In this document: positions 21,614 to 31,422 of the stretch, in pieces
Layout of the letters: every line of letters begins with the position of its first letter
Position numbering within the stretch: the first letter of the stretch is position 1
Assembly (NCBI RefSeq): GCF_000633355.1
Contig: NZ_AYMQ01000065.1
Location: forward strand, 1 to 64,000
Direction of reading: 5' to 3'
Origin: Serratia sp. H1w
GTDB lineage: Bacteria; Pseudomonadota; Gammaproteobacteria; Enterobacterales; Enterobacteriaceae
DNA length: 64,000 nt
Translations under genes and position numbers: made by a program
The notes under the pieces: model-generated
Databases searched by the model: none
Told to the model about the DNA's origin: nothing
Seen by the model: the letters and a program-made list of their open reading frames with translations, nothing else

Positions 21614-22493
21614 GATGGTCGTCCTCGTCTTCATCATCGACTTCTTTGTTTGGTCCGATACCGATGTAGTGGTAAATCAAGCCAGCAAAGGTGGCGATGA
21701 AGCCTGCCACAGATAACGGCTTGAGCACGCTTTTCCACAACCCGATCGACAGATCGATATGCGGGTCCTTCGGCAAATTGTGATACAGCTCGGGGTTATC
21801 GGCATGGTGCAGTACGTACATCACGTGGGTGCCGCCAACGCCTTGCGGGTTGTACACGCCTGCCTGGTCAAAGCCGCGTTTCTTCAGCTTTTCAACGCGC
21901 TCCTGTGCCACGTCCAGCATTTCTGCTTTGGTGCCAAAGTGGATAGCGCCCGTCGGACAGGTTTTCACACAGGCTGGTTCCTGACCCACGCTGACGCGAT
22001 CCACGCACAGGGTACATTTGTACGCCCGGTTGTCTTGCGGGTTCAGCCGTGGGATGTTGAACGGACAGCCGCTGATGCAGTAGCCACAGCCGATGCAGTG
22101 TTCCGACTGAAAATCCACGATGCCGTTGGCATATTGGATAATTGCCCCGGCAGACGGGCAGGCCTTCAGGCAACCCGGATCCGCGCAGTGCATACAGCCA
22201 TCCTTGCGGATCAGCCATTCCAGCTTGCCATTCTGCTCCACTTCCGAGAAACGCATCAGCGTCCAGGATTTGGCACTCAGATCGGCAGGGTTGTCATAAA
22301 CCCCGACGCAGTGGCCCACCTCGTCGCGAATGTCATTCCATTCGGAACAGGCCACCTGACAAGCCTTGCAACCGATGCAGGTGGAAACGTCGATCAGCTT
22401 GGCGACCTCGACCTTATAATCACGCGCCTGCGGCGGCGGAGTCAGGGTGTTGGTGGCCGAACGTTTGATAATGTCTTGTGATTGCATGGACAT
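21600..22493 (-). CDS. fdoH: Formate dehydrogenase-O, iron-sulfur subunit FdoH
   Basis: 297 residues. Four [4Fe-4S] cluster motifs are visible, including [33 protein letters not shown] and CTLCVDR, and a C-terminal transmembrane helix ([17 protein letters not shown]) anchors it. It wires FdoG to the cytochrome subunit. The gene lies 12 bases after fdoG. Confidence 0.95.
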   Translation of the reverse strand: MSMQSQDIIKRSATNTLTPPPQARDYKVEVAKLIDVSTCIGCKACQVACSEWNDIRDEVGHCVGVYDNPADLSAKSWTLMRFSEVEQNGKLEWLIRKDGCMHCADPGCLKACPSAGAIIQYANGIVDFQSEHCIGCGYCISGCPFNIPRLNPQDNRAYKCTLCVDRVSVGQEPACVKTCPTGAIHFGTKAEMLDVAQERVEKLKKRGFDQAGVYNPQGVGGTHVMYVLHHADNPELYHNLPKDPHIDLSIGLWKSVLKPLSVAGFIATFAGLIYHYIGIGPNKEVDDEDEDDHHEPK

Positions 22494-22505
22494 AAATTCA
22501 GCTCC

Positions 22506-25500
22506 TTACACCTTTTCCACGTTAACCAGAAACGCCTTGTACTCCGGCGTTTGCGAGTTGGCATCGCCAACAAACGGCGTCAGGGTGTTGGCCAGATAGC
22601 CTTTGCGCGTCGCCCCCTCAAAGCCCCAGTGCAGTGGAATACCGATGGTGTCGACATCCTGCCCGTTCACCTTCAGGGTTTGCAGACGGCGGGTCACCAC
22701 GGCTTTCGCCTTGATAAAGCCACGTTTGCTGCTGACCTTGACGGTGTCGCCTTGCTCAATCCCTTTCTCTTTCGCCAGGCGCTCACTGATTTCCACAAAC
22801 TGCTCCGGTTGCATGATCGCGTTAAGGCGCGCGTGCTTGGTCCAGGTGTGGAAATGCTCGGTCAGACGATAGGTGGTACCGACATACGGGAACTCGGATT
22901 TATCACCCATGCGTTTGGCGTCGGAAGGATAGAGACGGGCCGCCGGGTTAGAGATCACGTTTGGATGCAGTGGGTTGGTGCCCAGCGGTGTTTCAAACGG
23001 CTCGTAGTGTTCCGGGAACGGCCCCTCGGCCATTTTGTCGATGGCAAACAGCCTGCCCAGACCTTCCGGCTGCATGATAAACGGCCCAACGCCGCTGCCC
23101 GGTGCTGCAGTGTTGTAGTCTGGAATATCATTCCCGACCCACTTGCTGCCGTTCCATTCAATCAGCATGCGTTGCGGATCCCAAGGTTTACCCATTGGGT
23201 CGGCGGAGGCGCGGTTGTAGATAATGCGGCGGTTCAGCGGCCATGCCCAGGCCCAACCCAGCGTGTTGCCCAAACCGGACGGATCGCTGTTATCACGGTT
23301 GGCCATCTGGTTGCCCTTGCTGGTCCAACTGCCGGCATAGATCCAACAGGCCGAAGCCGTGCTGCCGTCATCACGCAGCAACGCGAAGGAATCCAGCAAC
23401 TGGCCTTTTTTCGCTTGCAGGTTGCCGTTGGCGTCATACAGATCTTCCAGCGCGTAGCCGTTGCTGTCTTTTGCCACTTCCTCGGATTCAGGGTGATCCG
23501 GCCGTTCATAGTGCCAGCTCATCTTCAGTAACGGCTCGACACCTTTACCGCCTTCGCTGCCATACATCTGGCGCAAGCGATGGTACAGACCGGCCAGGAT
23601 CTCGCCGTCGGTTATCGCTTCGCCTGGGGCATCGCCGCCTTTCCAGTGCCATTGCAGCCAGCGGCCGGAGTTGGCGATCGAACCGTCTTCTTCGGCAAAA
23701 CAGGTTGATGGTAGACGGAATACTTCGGTCTGGATCGCCGCGGTATCGACATCGTTCATCTCACCGTGGTTTTGCCAGAAATTGGAGGTTTCCGTGACCA
23801 GCGGATCGATGATCACCAGATACTTCAGCTTGGCCAATGACGCAACCACCTGATTTTTATCTGGGAACGAGGCGACCGGGTTAAAGCCCTGGCAGATGTA
23901 GCCGTTGACCTTATTCTGATCCATCATCTGGAAGTATTTCATCACGTCGTAGGACTGATCCCACTTCGGCAACCAATCAAAGCCCCAGTTATTCTCTTTC
24001 TGTGCATCGTTACCGTAGAACGATTTCATTAGGCTGACGAAGAATTTCGGGTAGTTGCTCCAATAGTTAACCTGGCCCGGTAAGGTGGCCTTTGGCGTAT
24101 TGGCGGTCAGATAGGTGGTCAGATCGGTCTGCTTATCCGAAGGCAGCGTCAGATAACCCGGCAGGCTGGTGGACAGCAGGCCGATATCGGTCAACCCCTG
24201 AATGTTGGAGTGACCACGCAGGGCGTTGACGCCACCGCCAGCCATCCCCATGTTGCCTAGCAGCAACTGGATCATCGCCATGGTACGGATGTTCTGCGCG
24301 CCGACCGTGTGCTGTGTCCAACCCAAGGCGTATAGGAAGGTCGTTGTGCGGTCTGCTGCACTGGTCGAAGCCAGGACTTCACACACCTTCAGAAAATCTG
24401 CCCGTGGGGTGCCGCAGATATTTTCCACCACTTCCGGGGTGTAGCGGCTGACGTGCGTTTTCAGCAGGTTCCAGACGCAGCGCGGATGCTGGAGTGTATC
24501 GTCACGCAAGGCATAGCCGTCTTCACCAAACTGGTAGTTCCAGGTGGTTTTGTCGTATTGGCGTTTGCCTTCGTCATAACCGCTGAACAGCCCGTCTTCA
24601 AAGGTAAAGTCATCCCGGACCAACAGGTTGGCGTTGGTGTAATGCTTCACGTATTCGGCGTTGATCTTGTTGTTGGAAATCAGGTACAGCAAGACGCCCG
24701 ACAGGAAGGTAATGTCGGTGCCGGAGCGGATCGGTGCATAGATATCGGCAACCGATGCGGTACGTGTAAAGCGGGGATCGACGACGATTAACGTGGCGTC
24801 GTTGTTGTTTTTGGCTTCCATCGCCCAGCGGAATCCCACCGGATGCGCTTCAGCGGCGTTGCCGCCCATCACCATCACAACGTTGGCGTTTTTGATATCA
24901 ACCCAGTGGTTGGTCATCGCACCGCGACCAAATGTTGGAGCAAGACTTGCTACCGTTGGTCCGTGTCAGACACGCGCTTGGTTATCAACTGCCAGCATGC
25001 CCAGTGATCGGACAAACTTTTGTGTCAGCATACCGGTTTCGTTACTGGCCGCAGAGGCACATAATATCCCGGTGGAGAGCCAACGGTTTACCGTTACGCC
25101 AGCGGCGTTGGTGGCTTCGAAGTTGGCATCCCGGTCATCTTTCATCAGCCTGGCAATGCGATCGAAGGCATCATTCCAACTGATGCGTTGCCATTTGTCT
25201 GAACCCGGTGCGCGATATTCCGGATAACGCAGGCGGCTATCGCTGTGAATATAATCCAGCAGGCCAGCGCCTTTCGGGCATAAAGCCCCGCGGTTGACTG
25301 GATGATCCGCGTCGCCTTCGATATGGAAAATAGTCGATTTGGCGTTTTTCGCCCCATCGCCCAGGCTATACATCAATAAACCGCAGCCTACGGAACAGTA
25401 GGTACAGGTGTTGCGGGTTTCTTTGGCGCGCAATAATTTGTAGTTGCGCGTTTCCGCTAACGCAGCCTTGGGCGCGAAGCCTAATGCTGCCACCGTGGTC

Positions 25501-25553
25501 CCAGCCATCCCGCCAGCGCAGATTTTAAAAAACTGTCTGCGATTGACGTCCAT
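22506..25553 (-). CDS. fdoG: Formate dehydrogenase-O, molybdenum- and selenocysteine-containing large subunit FdoG
   Basis: 1015 residues if the in-frame UGA at 24966-24968 (residue 196) is read as selenocysteine; the flanking DNQARV and HGPTVASLAPTFGRG match E. coli FdoG around Sec196. The N-terminus has a twin-arginine signal (NRRQFFKICAGG) for export of the folded enzyme. CTYCSVGCG supplies a [4Fe-4S] cluster and the rest binds the bis-MGD cofactor. It oxidises formate in the periplasm during aerobic and nitrate growth. Ordinary gene callers split it into two genes at the UGA. Confidence 0.96.
24925..24968 (-). promoter_or_regulatory. UGA selenocysteine codon with bacterial SECIS hairpin
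   Basis: On the minus strand the UGA is followed directly by CACGGACCAACGGTAGCAAG, and then GTCTTGCTCC, which folds with GCAA and TTGC around a GUC-containing loop. This is the position and loop type of the fdn/fdo/fdhF SECIS elements bound by SelB. The fold was judged by eye. Confidence 0.75.
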
Positions 25554-26030
25554 TGCTTTCCCTAATGCTTATCAGTGGTTTTTTAGTCATGGCAAACTAA
25601 CAGCAATAACCCAAGCGTTATTGAGGGAAATCAACATAAGGGAGAGTTAGCGGAAAAATACTCCTTAATAAGTAGCTATTATCACCCTAAATAATCCTTA
25701 ATTTACGGCTTTAAGATGATATTCAGTAAAAGGTAAATTAATCTAATTGATTACCAAGGGAAAATTTTTCTGCATAGCCTGAAAATAGAGTGAGAATAAT
25801 ACCTTTAACCGATTGTTGAGGCTATTACCGTGGGTATTCAATATCCTAATTTTAGCTGGGCATTGCCTTTAAGTGATTATTTTCTTGCAATAAATGGGCT
25901 TAATTTGGAATTTCTTTCGCAAAGTTATCACGTGATTTGATCAACGCATTGAATCGGACGTTTTATGAGCTAAGAATGAGCAGCGGAACTCACCGCTGCA
26001 ATGGCGGCGAGATTTTTAAGGACGGAAACC
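25554..26030. other. 477-base AT-rich gap upstream of fdoG
   Basis: It should hold the fdo promoter. The only coding possibility I see is a 36-residue GTG-started frame at 25830-25940 (ending LSQSYHVI) with no clear ribosome binding site; I do not call it. No RNA gene recognised. Confidence 0.4.
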
Positions 26031-26423
26031 ATGATGCAGACCTACTTGACGTTGCGAGCGCTGGCGAGGGGGATTAACCCAGAAACAGGGGAGTTTTTGA
26101 ATCACACCTCGCTGGTACATTCCCCAGAGGTGATCCGAATGCTGTTTGCCTTGGCAGATGAGTTTTATGCCGAGCCAGAACGCATGAAAAAGGCGAAGCT
26201 ATCGCCCGAAGAGCGGCGGCAGAAAAATATTGCCGAGGGCAGACCCGCCAACTTCAACTTCCCTTGGTCGGAAGAAGATAGGAAGCTGCTGGAGGAAGGC
26301 TACAGCAGTGGGAAAACGATAGAGGCGTTAAGCGTAGAGTTTGGACGTTCTCTACGCGGTATTGCGGTGCAGCTTGAAAAAATGGAGCTGATCACCGAAG
26401 AGCAGGCCGCCGCCTATAGCTGA
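26031..26423 (+). CDS. Conserved-looking hypothetical protein, 130 residues
   Basis: Start at 26031 (MMQTYLTL) chosen for AAGGACGG just upstream. A soluble, charged protein. The C-terminal part WSEEDRKLLEEGYSSGKTIEALSVEFGRSLRGIAVQLEKM reads like a Myb/SANT-like or helix-turn-helix DNA-binding segment in which a helix with 'sv.fGRs..ai..rL' forms the recognition unit. The N-terminal half is unassigned. Normal chromosomal composition. Confidence 0.6.
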   Translation: MMQTYLTLRALARGINPETGEFLNHTSLVHSPEVIRMLFALADEFYAEPERMKKAKLSPEERRQKNIAEGRPANFNFPWSEEDRKLLEEGYSSGKTIEALSVEFGRSLRGIAVQLEKMELITEEQAAAYS

Positions 26424-26449
26424 AAGGCGAAGCCTCTCTTCTGAAGACA

Positions 26450-26833
26450 TCAATCAACCGGCGAGGTGGGTAGGTGGACGATGTCCTGATTATCGTTACC
26501 CATCCAATAAACGCCTCCTTTTGTCCAGAATGGGCCTTCAATAAAGTCGAGCAGGTCGGAATACTCTTCGTATAGCCGCTTGCCGTTTCGGTCATAAACC
26601 CGCAGGTAGCCGGAGTAATGCCCGCCATCGCCCGGCATGGCCATACGCGGAATAAAGTCGAAGGTTTTGTAATAGCGCACCACATACTGCTGGTTGGGGC
26701 TCCACTCTTCGTAGCGCAGTGTCCCTTGTTTCCACCACTGGTAACAGCCAGCAATGATTATCACCAGTATCGCCAACAGCACCCAGCGCTTACGTTCGCG
26801 CACCAGCGTTTCTTGGCTTTTTATTTTTGGCAT
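26450..26833 (-). CDS. Hypothetical membrane-anchored protein, 127 residues
   Basis: Start at 26833 (MPKIKSQETL) preferred because CAGGAAT lies about nine bases upstream; an ATG at 26866 is possible. One N-terminal transmembrane helix (WVLLAILVIIIAGCYQWW) is followed by a periplasmic domain with WSPNQQYVVRYY and later YLRVYDRNGKRLYEE, a beta-rich pattern. Family not recognised. Confidence 0.55.
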   Translation of the reverse strand: MPKIKSQETLVRERKRWVLLAILVIIIAGCYQWWKQGTLRYEEWSPNQQYVVRYYKTFDFIPRMAMPGDGGHYSGYLRVYDRNGKRLYEEYSDLLDFIEGPFWTKGGVYWMGNDNQDIVHLPTSPVD

Positions 26834-26972
26834 TAGCACGTATTCCTGAAGGTTGTTGATGTTCATTTTGCCGCTGTCTGATAGCAAACCGTACTTGCCT
26901 ACCTTGCCGGGTCGACTATTGTAGTGGTAATGATGAACCGGAGAAACGGAACTTGCGATACAGGGGTATAAA

Positions 26973-27434
26973 GTGAGCAAGGTTGAAGCAATAAAAGAGG
27001 TATTTGGGGAGTTCATGGGGGCCACATTGGTTGGTTACTCAACCTCCGAGATCTTTTTTGAGCAGTGGGAACCCTGGAATGATTTACCTATCAGGCTGGC
27101 ATTTGATAACGGGCAGATAATTGCCGTTGTCTGGTCCAGGTTCGATGATCTGTGGCTTTCAAATGATCTATCTTTACCCTTCGATATCGGTGACAGCAAG
27201 GTTCGTTGGGTTGAAAACGCATTTGAAGAGGTTAACAGGTTGATCGGCGGGGCTATCTTATCGGTTTCTCTTGGACAAAGTTGCTTGGAGCTGGAAGATC
27301 GAAAAATCAGCTTGGACACGCGCCTCATAATTGAAACCGATCAAGGCGTGATGGATATCTTCAATGCCCTTGATGAAAATGGATATGCTTATCTCCCCGC
27401 TCGCCCCCAAAATCTAACGGAGTGCGTACCGTAA
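26973..27434 (+). CDS. Hypothetical protein, 153 residues
   Basis: GTG start at 26973. Soluble protein with a long acidic central part; no signal peptide or motif that I can name. Its composition is more AT-rich than flanking core genes, and size and charge resemble immunity-type proteins, but that is only suggestive. It is convergent with dinD. Confidence 0.5.
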   Translation: MSKVEAIKEVFGEFMGATLVGYSTSEIFFEQWEPWNDLPIRLAFDNGQIIAVVWSRFDDLWLSNDLSLPFDIGDSKVRWVENAFEEVNRLIGGAILSVSLGQSCLELEDRKISLDTRLIIETDQGVMDIFNALDENGYAYLPARPQNLTECVP

Positions 27435-27466
27435 CGGTACCGCAACTTTTACTTGAGTTTGATAAG

Positions 27467-28291
27467 CTATTTTTTTTCCAGTCGTTTAGCTGCCGATTCG
27501 AGTTGCTTGATGCTTTTTTCCGGTGCAGGGAGATTTTCTGGCATGGTTCCACCCAGTTCTTGAATGGTTTGCCGTACTTTCCTGCCTACATCGAAATGTG
27601 TCTGATTTGCCTGTTGCTTTGATTTCACTTGGTCTCGGCGCAGCTTTTCCTCTGCCTGGGTTGCTCGGAACAGGTTGGCAGCAAGCTCAGTAGAACCCAT
27701 ATGGTCGAGTATTTTCTGGCTCTTTTTAAGTCTCTTACGCTGGTGGATTGCTTTTTGATCCAGTCCACCGTAAAGGCCTTGATAGCCGTGATTTTGAAAT
27801 ATGGCGAAATCCAGTGTTGTTTCCACCCCAGCCTGATGTGCGGTTTCAACCAGTTGTTTATTATGTTCTTTTAATTCATTGCGCAGGAAAAGACGTTTTT
27901 CATCTTCACGCAGGTGCTTGAATGTTTCATCATCGGCAAGTTCTTGCCTGCGGGTTTGAATGGCGAAGTAGGTTTGACCGGCAGCGATAACGGGTTTGCT
28001 TGGATCACCATTTTGTACAACTAAGTAGCAGGCATACCGGGACAGTTTAACATCATCTAATTCCCGCTGAGCCCCAGAACCTAGATTGACCTTTTTGGTG
28101 ACGTCAACGAAATGGTCTGACACCTCTTGGCTGCTGGTTTCGCAGGCTTGTGCTGCTTTGGACAAAACATTTAGAAAGTTTCTCCAATCCTTATAATCCA
28201 ATAAAGGAGCTAAATCTCTGGCTGACCAATACTCGTTACCATCATTACTATGAAGGCGAATATCTTCGAAAGGCTGGTGGTGTTTGTTCAT
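27467..28291 (-). CDS. dinD: DNA-damage-inducible protein D
   Basis: 274 residues, the length of E. coli DinD. N-terminal BRO-N-like segment with EYWSARDLAPLLDYKDWRNF, then the characteristic VQNGDPSKPVIAAGQTYFA and a charged helical C-terminus. DinD modulates RecA filament activity in vitro. In E. coli it is the neighbour of yicC; here the 15.9-kb element separates them. I find no CTGT-N8-ACAG LexA box in the 170 bases upstream, so SOS control is not evident. Confidence 0.9.
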   Translation of the reverse strand: MNKHHQPFEDIRLHSNDGNEYWSARDLAPLLDYKDWRNFLNVLSKAAQACETSSQEVSDHFVDVTKKVNLGSGAQRELDDVKLSRYACYLVVQNGDPSKPVIAAGQTYFAIQTRRQELADDETFKHLREDEKRLFLRNELKEHNKQLVETAHQAGVETTLDFAIFQNHGYQGLYGGLDQKAIHQRKRLKKSQKILDHMGSTELAANLFRATQAEEKLRRDQVKSKQQANQTHFDVGRKVRQTIQELGGTMPENLPAPEKSIKQLESAAKRLEKK

Positions 28292-28462
28292 CTCAAATCT
28301 CCATGATGCTGAAATGATGAGGCGATGAGTTCACGATATTTCTAATAAGCAGGGAAGCAAGGATAGGAGCGATATGACTTTGCGCTTGAAGTGGTCGTTC
28401 AGACGAACTTGTCTTTGGGCTAGCCTCGCGGACACTCCTTCTACGTGCGTAAAAAGTGTGCA

Positions 28463-28556
28463 CTTTCTTGATTTGTAATGCTAGCTTTTAGTAACAAAAA
28501 AGCCCGCGGTTATGCGGGCCTTCTGGTTTTTTGCAGCTTCTTGATAGTTCCTGAAT
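28463..28556. repeat. Left attachment repeat (attL) of the integrated element
   Basis: A 94-base stretch aligned without gaps to 44331-44424, identical at 82 positions by my count. The longest perfect block is 29 bases at 28509-28537. It includes the hairpin GCCCGC/GCGGGC with a flanking U run that acts as the yicC terminator at the other end. Recombination within this block would restore dinD next to yicC. Confidence 0.85.
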
Positions 28557-28627
28557 TGGATCTATTCATTGAGTATTGGCATCTAAGCCTTTCTGTAACT
28601 GGGTTTTTTATAATGCGTTTTTTGAGT

Positions 28628-28652
28628 GTGTACACCCATGTGTACACGGTAA
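28628..28652. promoter_or_regulatory. Paired integrase arm-type sites inside attL
   Basis: GTGTACACC followed by TGTGTACACGGTAA. The second half recurs as TGGGTACACGGTAA at 44310-44323 next to attR, so both ends carry the same binding motif, as expected for arm sites of one integrase. Confidence 0.55.
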
Positions 28653-28960
28653 AATGGAGTGCTCTGCTATTCTGCCTGTTTTTTATCCTCTCGCTGTCAC
28701 CGTTGCCGTCCAGGGTAAAACCTACTTACCGGCCACCACCTCACACGCTGTTATCTGGTAGCCATTGCGATAACCAGCCGCACCTGTCACAGTTAGCCGC
28801 TCTCCCCGCTGGTGGATCATCAATTTTAGCGCCAGCAGATTAAACCAATTATTTGCAGGTTATCCGCCAGCCATCAATGTGTAATGCCGCTATCCCGTAA
28901 GATTTGGTTGTACCTTCCGAGATAATGTAAACCGGTTCTCTCTAACGTCGAGGCTATGTT
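28653..28960. other. Gap between the left arm sites and the first integrase gene
   Basis: 308 bases with no supported gene; frames that cross it overlap the attachment repeat and look accidental. It probably carries the promoter of the integrase starting at 28961. Confidence 0.4.
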
Positions 28961-30202
28961 ATGGCCGGTAAAAGAAAGAATCCCGCTGACCACTGGATGC
29001 CGCCACGTGTGTATCGTGGCCGCTCCGTCTATGAGTTCCGACATAACAACGGGCGTACGATAAAGCTATGCCCTTTTGATGCTGCTCAGTCCACCGTATG
29101 GCTGGAGTATGAGAAGTACATCGAACAGCAGAAAAACGAGGAAACGTTCAAAACCCTGGCCACTCGGTTTCTTACCTCCGCCGAGTTTACTGATTTGGCT
29201 TTTGAAACCCAGAAGGATTACCAGAAGTACGCCAACAAGTTAATGCCGGTCTTTGGCGACGTCACCCCAGATAAGATTAAACCTGAGCACGTGCGCCGGT
29301 ACATGGACAAGCGTGGATTGAAAAGCAGGACGCAGGCGAACCGTGAAAAAACGTTCATGTCGAGGGTGTTTGGATGGGGGTACGAGCGCGGGTATGTGAA
29401 GGGAAACCCATGCAAGGGGGTTAGACAGTATAAGGAAAAAGCGCGCGAACGCTATATCTCAGATGCTGAGTACGCCGCCGTTTATGCTGCTGCTGACGAT
29501 ATAGTACGGGCAGTAATGGAGCTGGCTTATCTATGTTGCGCCAGGCAAAGCGATGTACTCGCATTAACCCGCAACCAGCTTTTAGATCCCGGGATCTTTA
29601 TCTGCCAGAGCAAGACCGGAGCCAGGCAGATTAAAGCCTGGTCGGATAGATTACGCGCCGCCGTGAAACTAGCCGACGCAGTACCCGTTGCGAACGGTAT
29701 CGCCAGCGTCTATGTGATCCATCAGCAGAACGGCAACCGATATACACGTGATGGCTTTAACTCAAAGTGGCGTAAAGCACGATTGGCCGCGAGCGCTGCT
29801 CATCCTGAGTTAGATTTTGGGTTCACATTCCACGATCTCAAAGCCAAAGGCATATCAGATTTAGAAGGTTTATTGACAGATAAGCAGGCAATATCTGGAC
29901 ATAAAAACTCTCGCCAAACGGCAGCTTACGACAGAAAAGTGAAGATTGTTCCAGTGGTAGGTAATCAAAATACTACAAACACAAAATTGCTGGAGATGGC
30001 CAATCAGATGGATAGGCGTCTTCAAAGCAAGCAGAGAATAGGCATTGATGACAACACGGTGAATTATCTGATATCAGTATTATTGCGTGATGTCTCAACC
30101 GCGGTCACCGCTATTTTACTTAATGACCATGAAGCTGCTTGCCACATAAGGACGGCCCTTGACTCTCTAAACGCAATACTTCACTACGTTACTAACGATT
30201 AG
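28961..30202 (+). CDS. int: Tyrosine recombinase (phage-type integrase) with C-terminal extension
   Basis: 413 residues. N-terminal arm-binding segment, core-binding SAM-like domain (about 60-150), then a catalytic domain with R195 (CCARQSD), K218, H291 and K294 in HDLKAKG, H314 and Tyr323 (AAYDRK). The second 'R' of the classical R-H-R-Y set is Lys here, a known variant. About 90 residues follow the tyrosine, much longer than usual. GAGG precedes the ATG. It reads inward from attL, the mirror image of the right-end integrase, and the two are unrelated beyond the fold. Confidence 0.88.
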   Translation: MAGKRKNPADHWMPPRVYRGRSVYEFRHNNGRTIKLCPFDAAQSTVWLEYEKYIEQQKNEETFKTLATRFLTSAEFTDLAFETQKDYQKYANKLMPVFGDVTPDKIKPEHVRRYMDKRGLKSRTQANREKTFMSRVFGWGYERGYVKGNPCKGVRQYKEKARERYISDAEYAAVYAAADDIVRAVMELAYLCCARQSDVLALTRNQLLDPGIFICQSKTGARQIKAWSDRLRAAVKLADAVPVANGIASVYVIHQQNGNRYTRDGFNSKWRKARLAASAAHPELDFGFTFHDLKAKGISDLEGLLTDKQAISGHKNSRQTAAYDRKVKIVPVVGNQNTTNTKLLEMANQMDRRLQSKQRIGIDDNTVNYLISVLLRDVSTAVTAILLNDHEAACHIRTALDSLNAILHYVTND

Positions 30203-30222
30203 CCTTATCAACGCCGACCTGA

Positions 30223-30633
30223 TTATTTTTTACTGTCTGAGCGTATAACGGACTTCGCTTGGGCAAGGCGTGACTTTGCCCGCGCCAGTTCCAGCCGCGC
30301 CAGATTGAGCGCCGATTTGGTTTTACGTAGCTCAAGGCAGGATATGCGCCGGGTATGCTGCCACATGATGCCGTCCAACAACACAAGTTCGCGCCATGCC
30401 TCAGTGTAAGGGTGCGGCTCAATGCGTAACAATTCCCCCGCACGCTCGGCAATGATCAGGTTACTGGTTCGGAGAGATGTCACCGGGGAGAAGTTCTCAG
30501 CACCGGCCAAAGTAAAGAATGCCTGCCTACTCCGTTCGCCATGCTTCACGGCGTTCGTGTTGCCCAATGGAGCTCCCGCACCTGCACGCTTTCCACCCCA
30601 GTCCGATCTTGATTGTTGGTTCGATTTTTTCAT
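30223..30633 (-). CDS. Phage protein with GAPLGNTNAVKHG motif
   Basis: 136 residues from the ATG at 30633, with AGGG upstream; an ATG at 30708 would run through a DNA repeat. The motif WGGKRAGAGAPLGNTNAVKHG near the N-terminus is common in small phage proteins, some of them related to terminase small subunits, and the C-terminus is a charged helix (SALNLARLELARAKSRLAQAK). No function is assigned with confidence. Confidence 0.55.
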   Translation of the reverse strand: MKKSNQQSRSDWGGKRAGAGAPLGNTNAVKHGERSRQAFFTLAGAENFSPVTSLRTSNLIIAERAGELLRIEPHPYTEAWRELVLLDGIMWQHTRRISCLELRKTKSALNLARLELARAKSRLAQAKSVIRSDSKK

Positions 30634-30681
30634 TTTGCGTACCCTACCAGCGGCTTTGTCTAATTTTACCCTGGATGGCGT

Positions 30682-30912
30682 GAATACCCGCGCTTTCCGA
30701 CCGTCCATTTTGGTCGGATTTTAAAATACTTGCGCTTTCTTGCGGTTCGTCCGTCCGTTTCTTATCATCCGAATCATGGTCGACATCAGAGCTGGCGCGG
30801 TTTCGACCGTCCGACCGATTTTCATTTCCGACCGTTTTTTCCGTCCGACTATTTTGGTCGGATTTCTTGGTCGGTTTTTAAATACCCGCGCTTTCCATCG
30901 GTTCGCTTTCCA
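30682..30912. repeat. Short-repeat cluster A, GGTCGGA/TCCGACC family
   Basis: At least seven copies of GGTCGGA or its complement, plus three direct copies of a longer unit reading AATACCCGCGCTTTCC (30683 and 30881) and AATACTTGCGCTTTC (30725). Several pairs are inverted around short loops (CCGTCCATTTTGGTCGG). The cluster covers the region upstream of the gene starting at 30633. Confidence 0.7.
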
Positions 30913-31206
30913 CTGAATCCGTAGTTGCGGGTTCGTTCTGACCAGGCGTAGCGGGCTTCTTGCTGGATTTTTTGAGGTTTCCACCTGGTTTCCAGTGGAA
31001 ACTTTTGTGGAGTGGAAACTTAAGCGGCAACTCAATCCGTCTTTGGTTAATTTGAATATCGGCGGTGCTTCGCCATTTTTATCAATGAAATCAGCAGGCT
31101 CAAAATTGAGCCGGTGGAACGCTTCGGGCGGTGGTACGCAATCCGCGTCTTTCGGGTTTCGTATCTGGCGGCGTGTCGTTTGGCCTTGATGCGCACTTTT
31201 CGCCAT
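30721..31206 (-). CDS. Doubtful 161-residue reading frame through repeat cluster A
   Basis: A basic protein, MAKSAHQGQTTRRQIRN at the start, with repeats such as WKARVF and KKAQVF that come from the underlying DNA repeat. No ribosome binding site. A different frame on the same strand (31047-31367, MRLCGRVIAGCF start) overlaps it, and I cannot tell which, if either, is translated. Confidence 0.25.
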   Translation of the reverse strand: MAKSAHQGQTTRRQIRNPKDADCVPPPEAFHRLNFEPADFIDKNGEAPPIFKLTKDGLSCRLSFHSTKVSTGNQVETSKNPARSPLRLVRTNPQLRIQWKANRWKARVFKNRPRNPTKIVGRKKRSEMKIGRTVETAPALMSTMIRMIRNGRTNRKKAQVF

Positions 31207-31231
31207 AGCCAGCAGTGAAGGGGCCTAGCTT

Positions 31232-31291
31232 GGTACGCACTCCATTTTTTGCGTACCGTCTTTGCGTACCTGCGTACCGTTATTGCGTACC
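31232..31291. repeat. Iteron cluster B, TGCGTACC family
   Basis: Four direct copies of TGCGTACC start at 31250, 31263, 31271 and 31284 (steps of 13, 8 and 13 bases) and one inverted copy lies at 31232-31239. The 21-base period (13+8) puts alternate copies on the same face of DNA, as for a multimeric binding protein. Confidence 0.75.
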
Positions 31292-31422
31292 GCTCAACCT
31301 CCCATCGAGGGGGGTAAAAACCACAACAGACAAAGCAACCGGCAATCACCCGCCCGCAAAGCCGCATTCCACCGTTTGAAAGGGCTTTTTTTCCCTGATA
31401 TTTCGCTATATATAAGCGTAAA

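Noticed and set aside
24917-24968. fdoG as two genes or a nonsense mutant
   Set aside because: Sequence on both sides of the UGA matches one FdoG protein at its known selenocysteine position.
25830-25940. 36-residue GTG-started frame upstream of fdoG
   Set aside because: No ribosome binding site and no recognisable sequence; too short to support.
27421-27446. GTGCGTACCG ... CGGTACCGC near the dinD end, similar to iteron cluster B
   Set aside because: Outside the element, a single palindrome between convergent genes; likely chance or a weak terminator.
28478-28843. 121-residue frame starting in the left attachment repeat
   Set aside because: It runs through the terminator hairpin and arm sites; hydrophobic stretches come from T-rich DNA, with no credible start.
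31047-31367. 106-residue basic Cys-rich frame through iteron cluster B
   Set aside because: Overlaps another frame on the same strand, has no spaced ribosome binding site and encodes the DNA repeat; left as uncertain.
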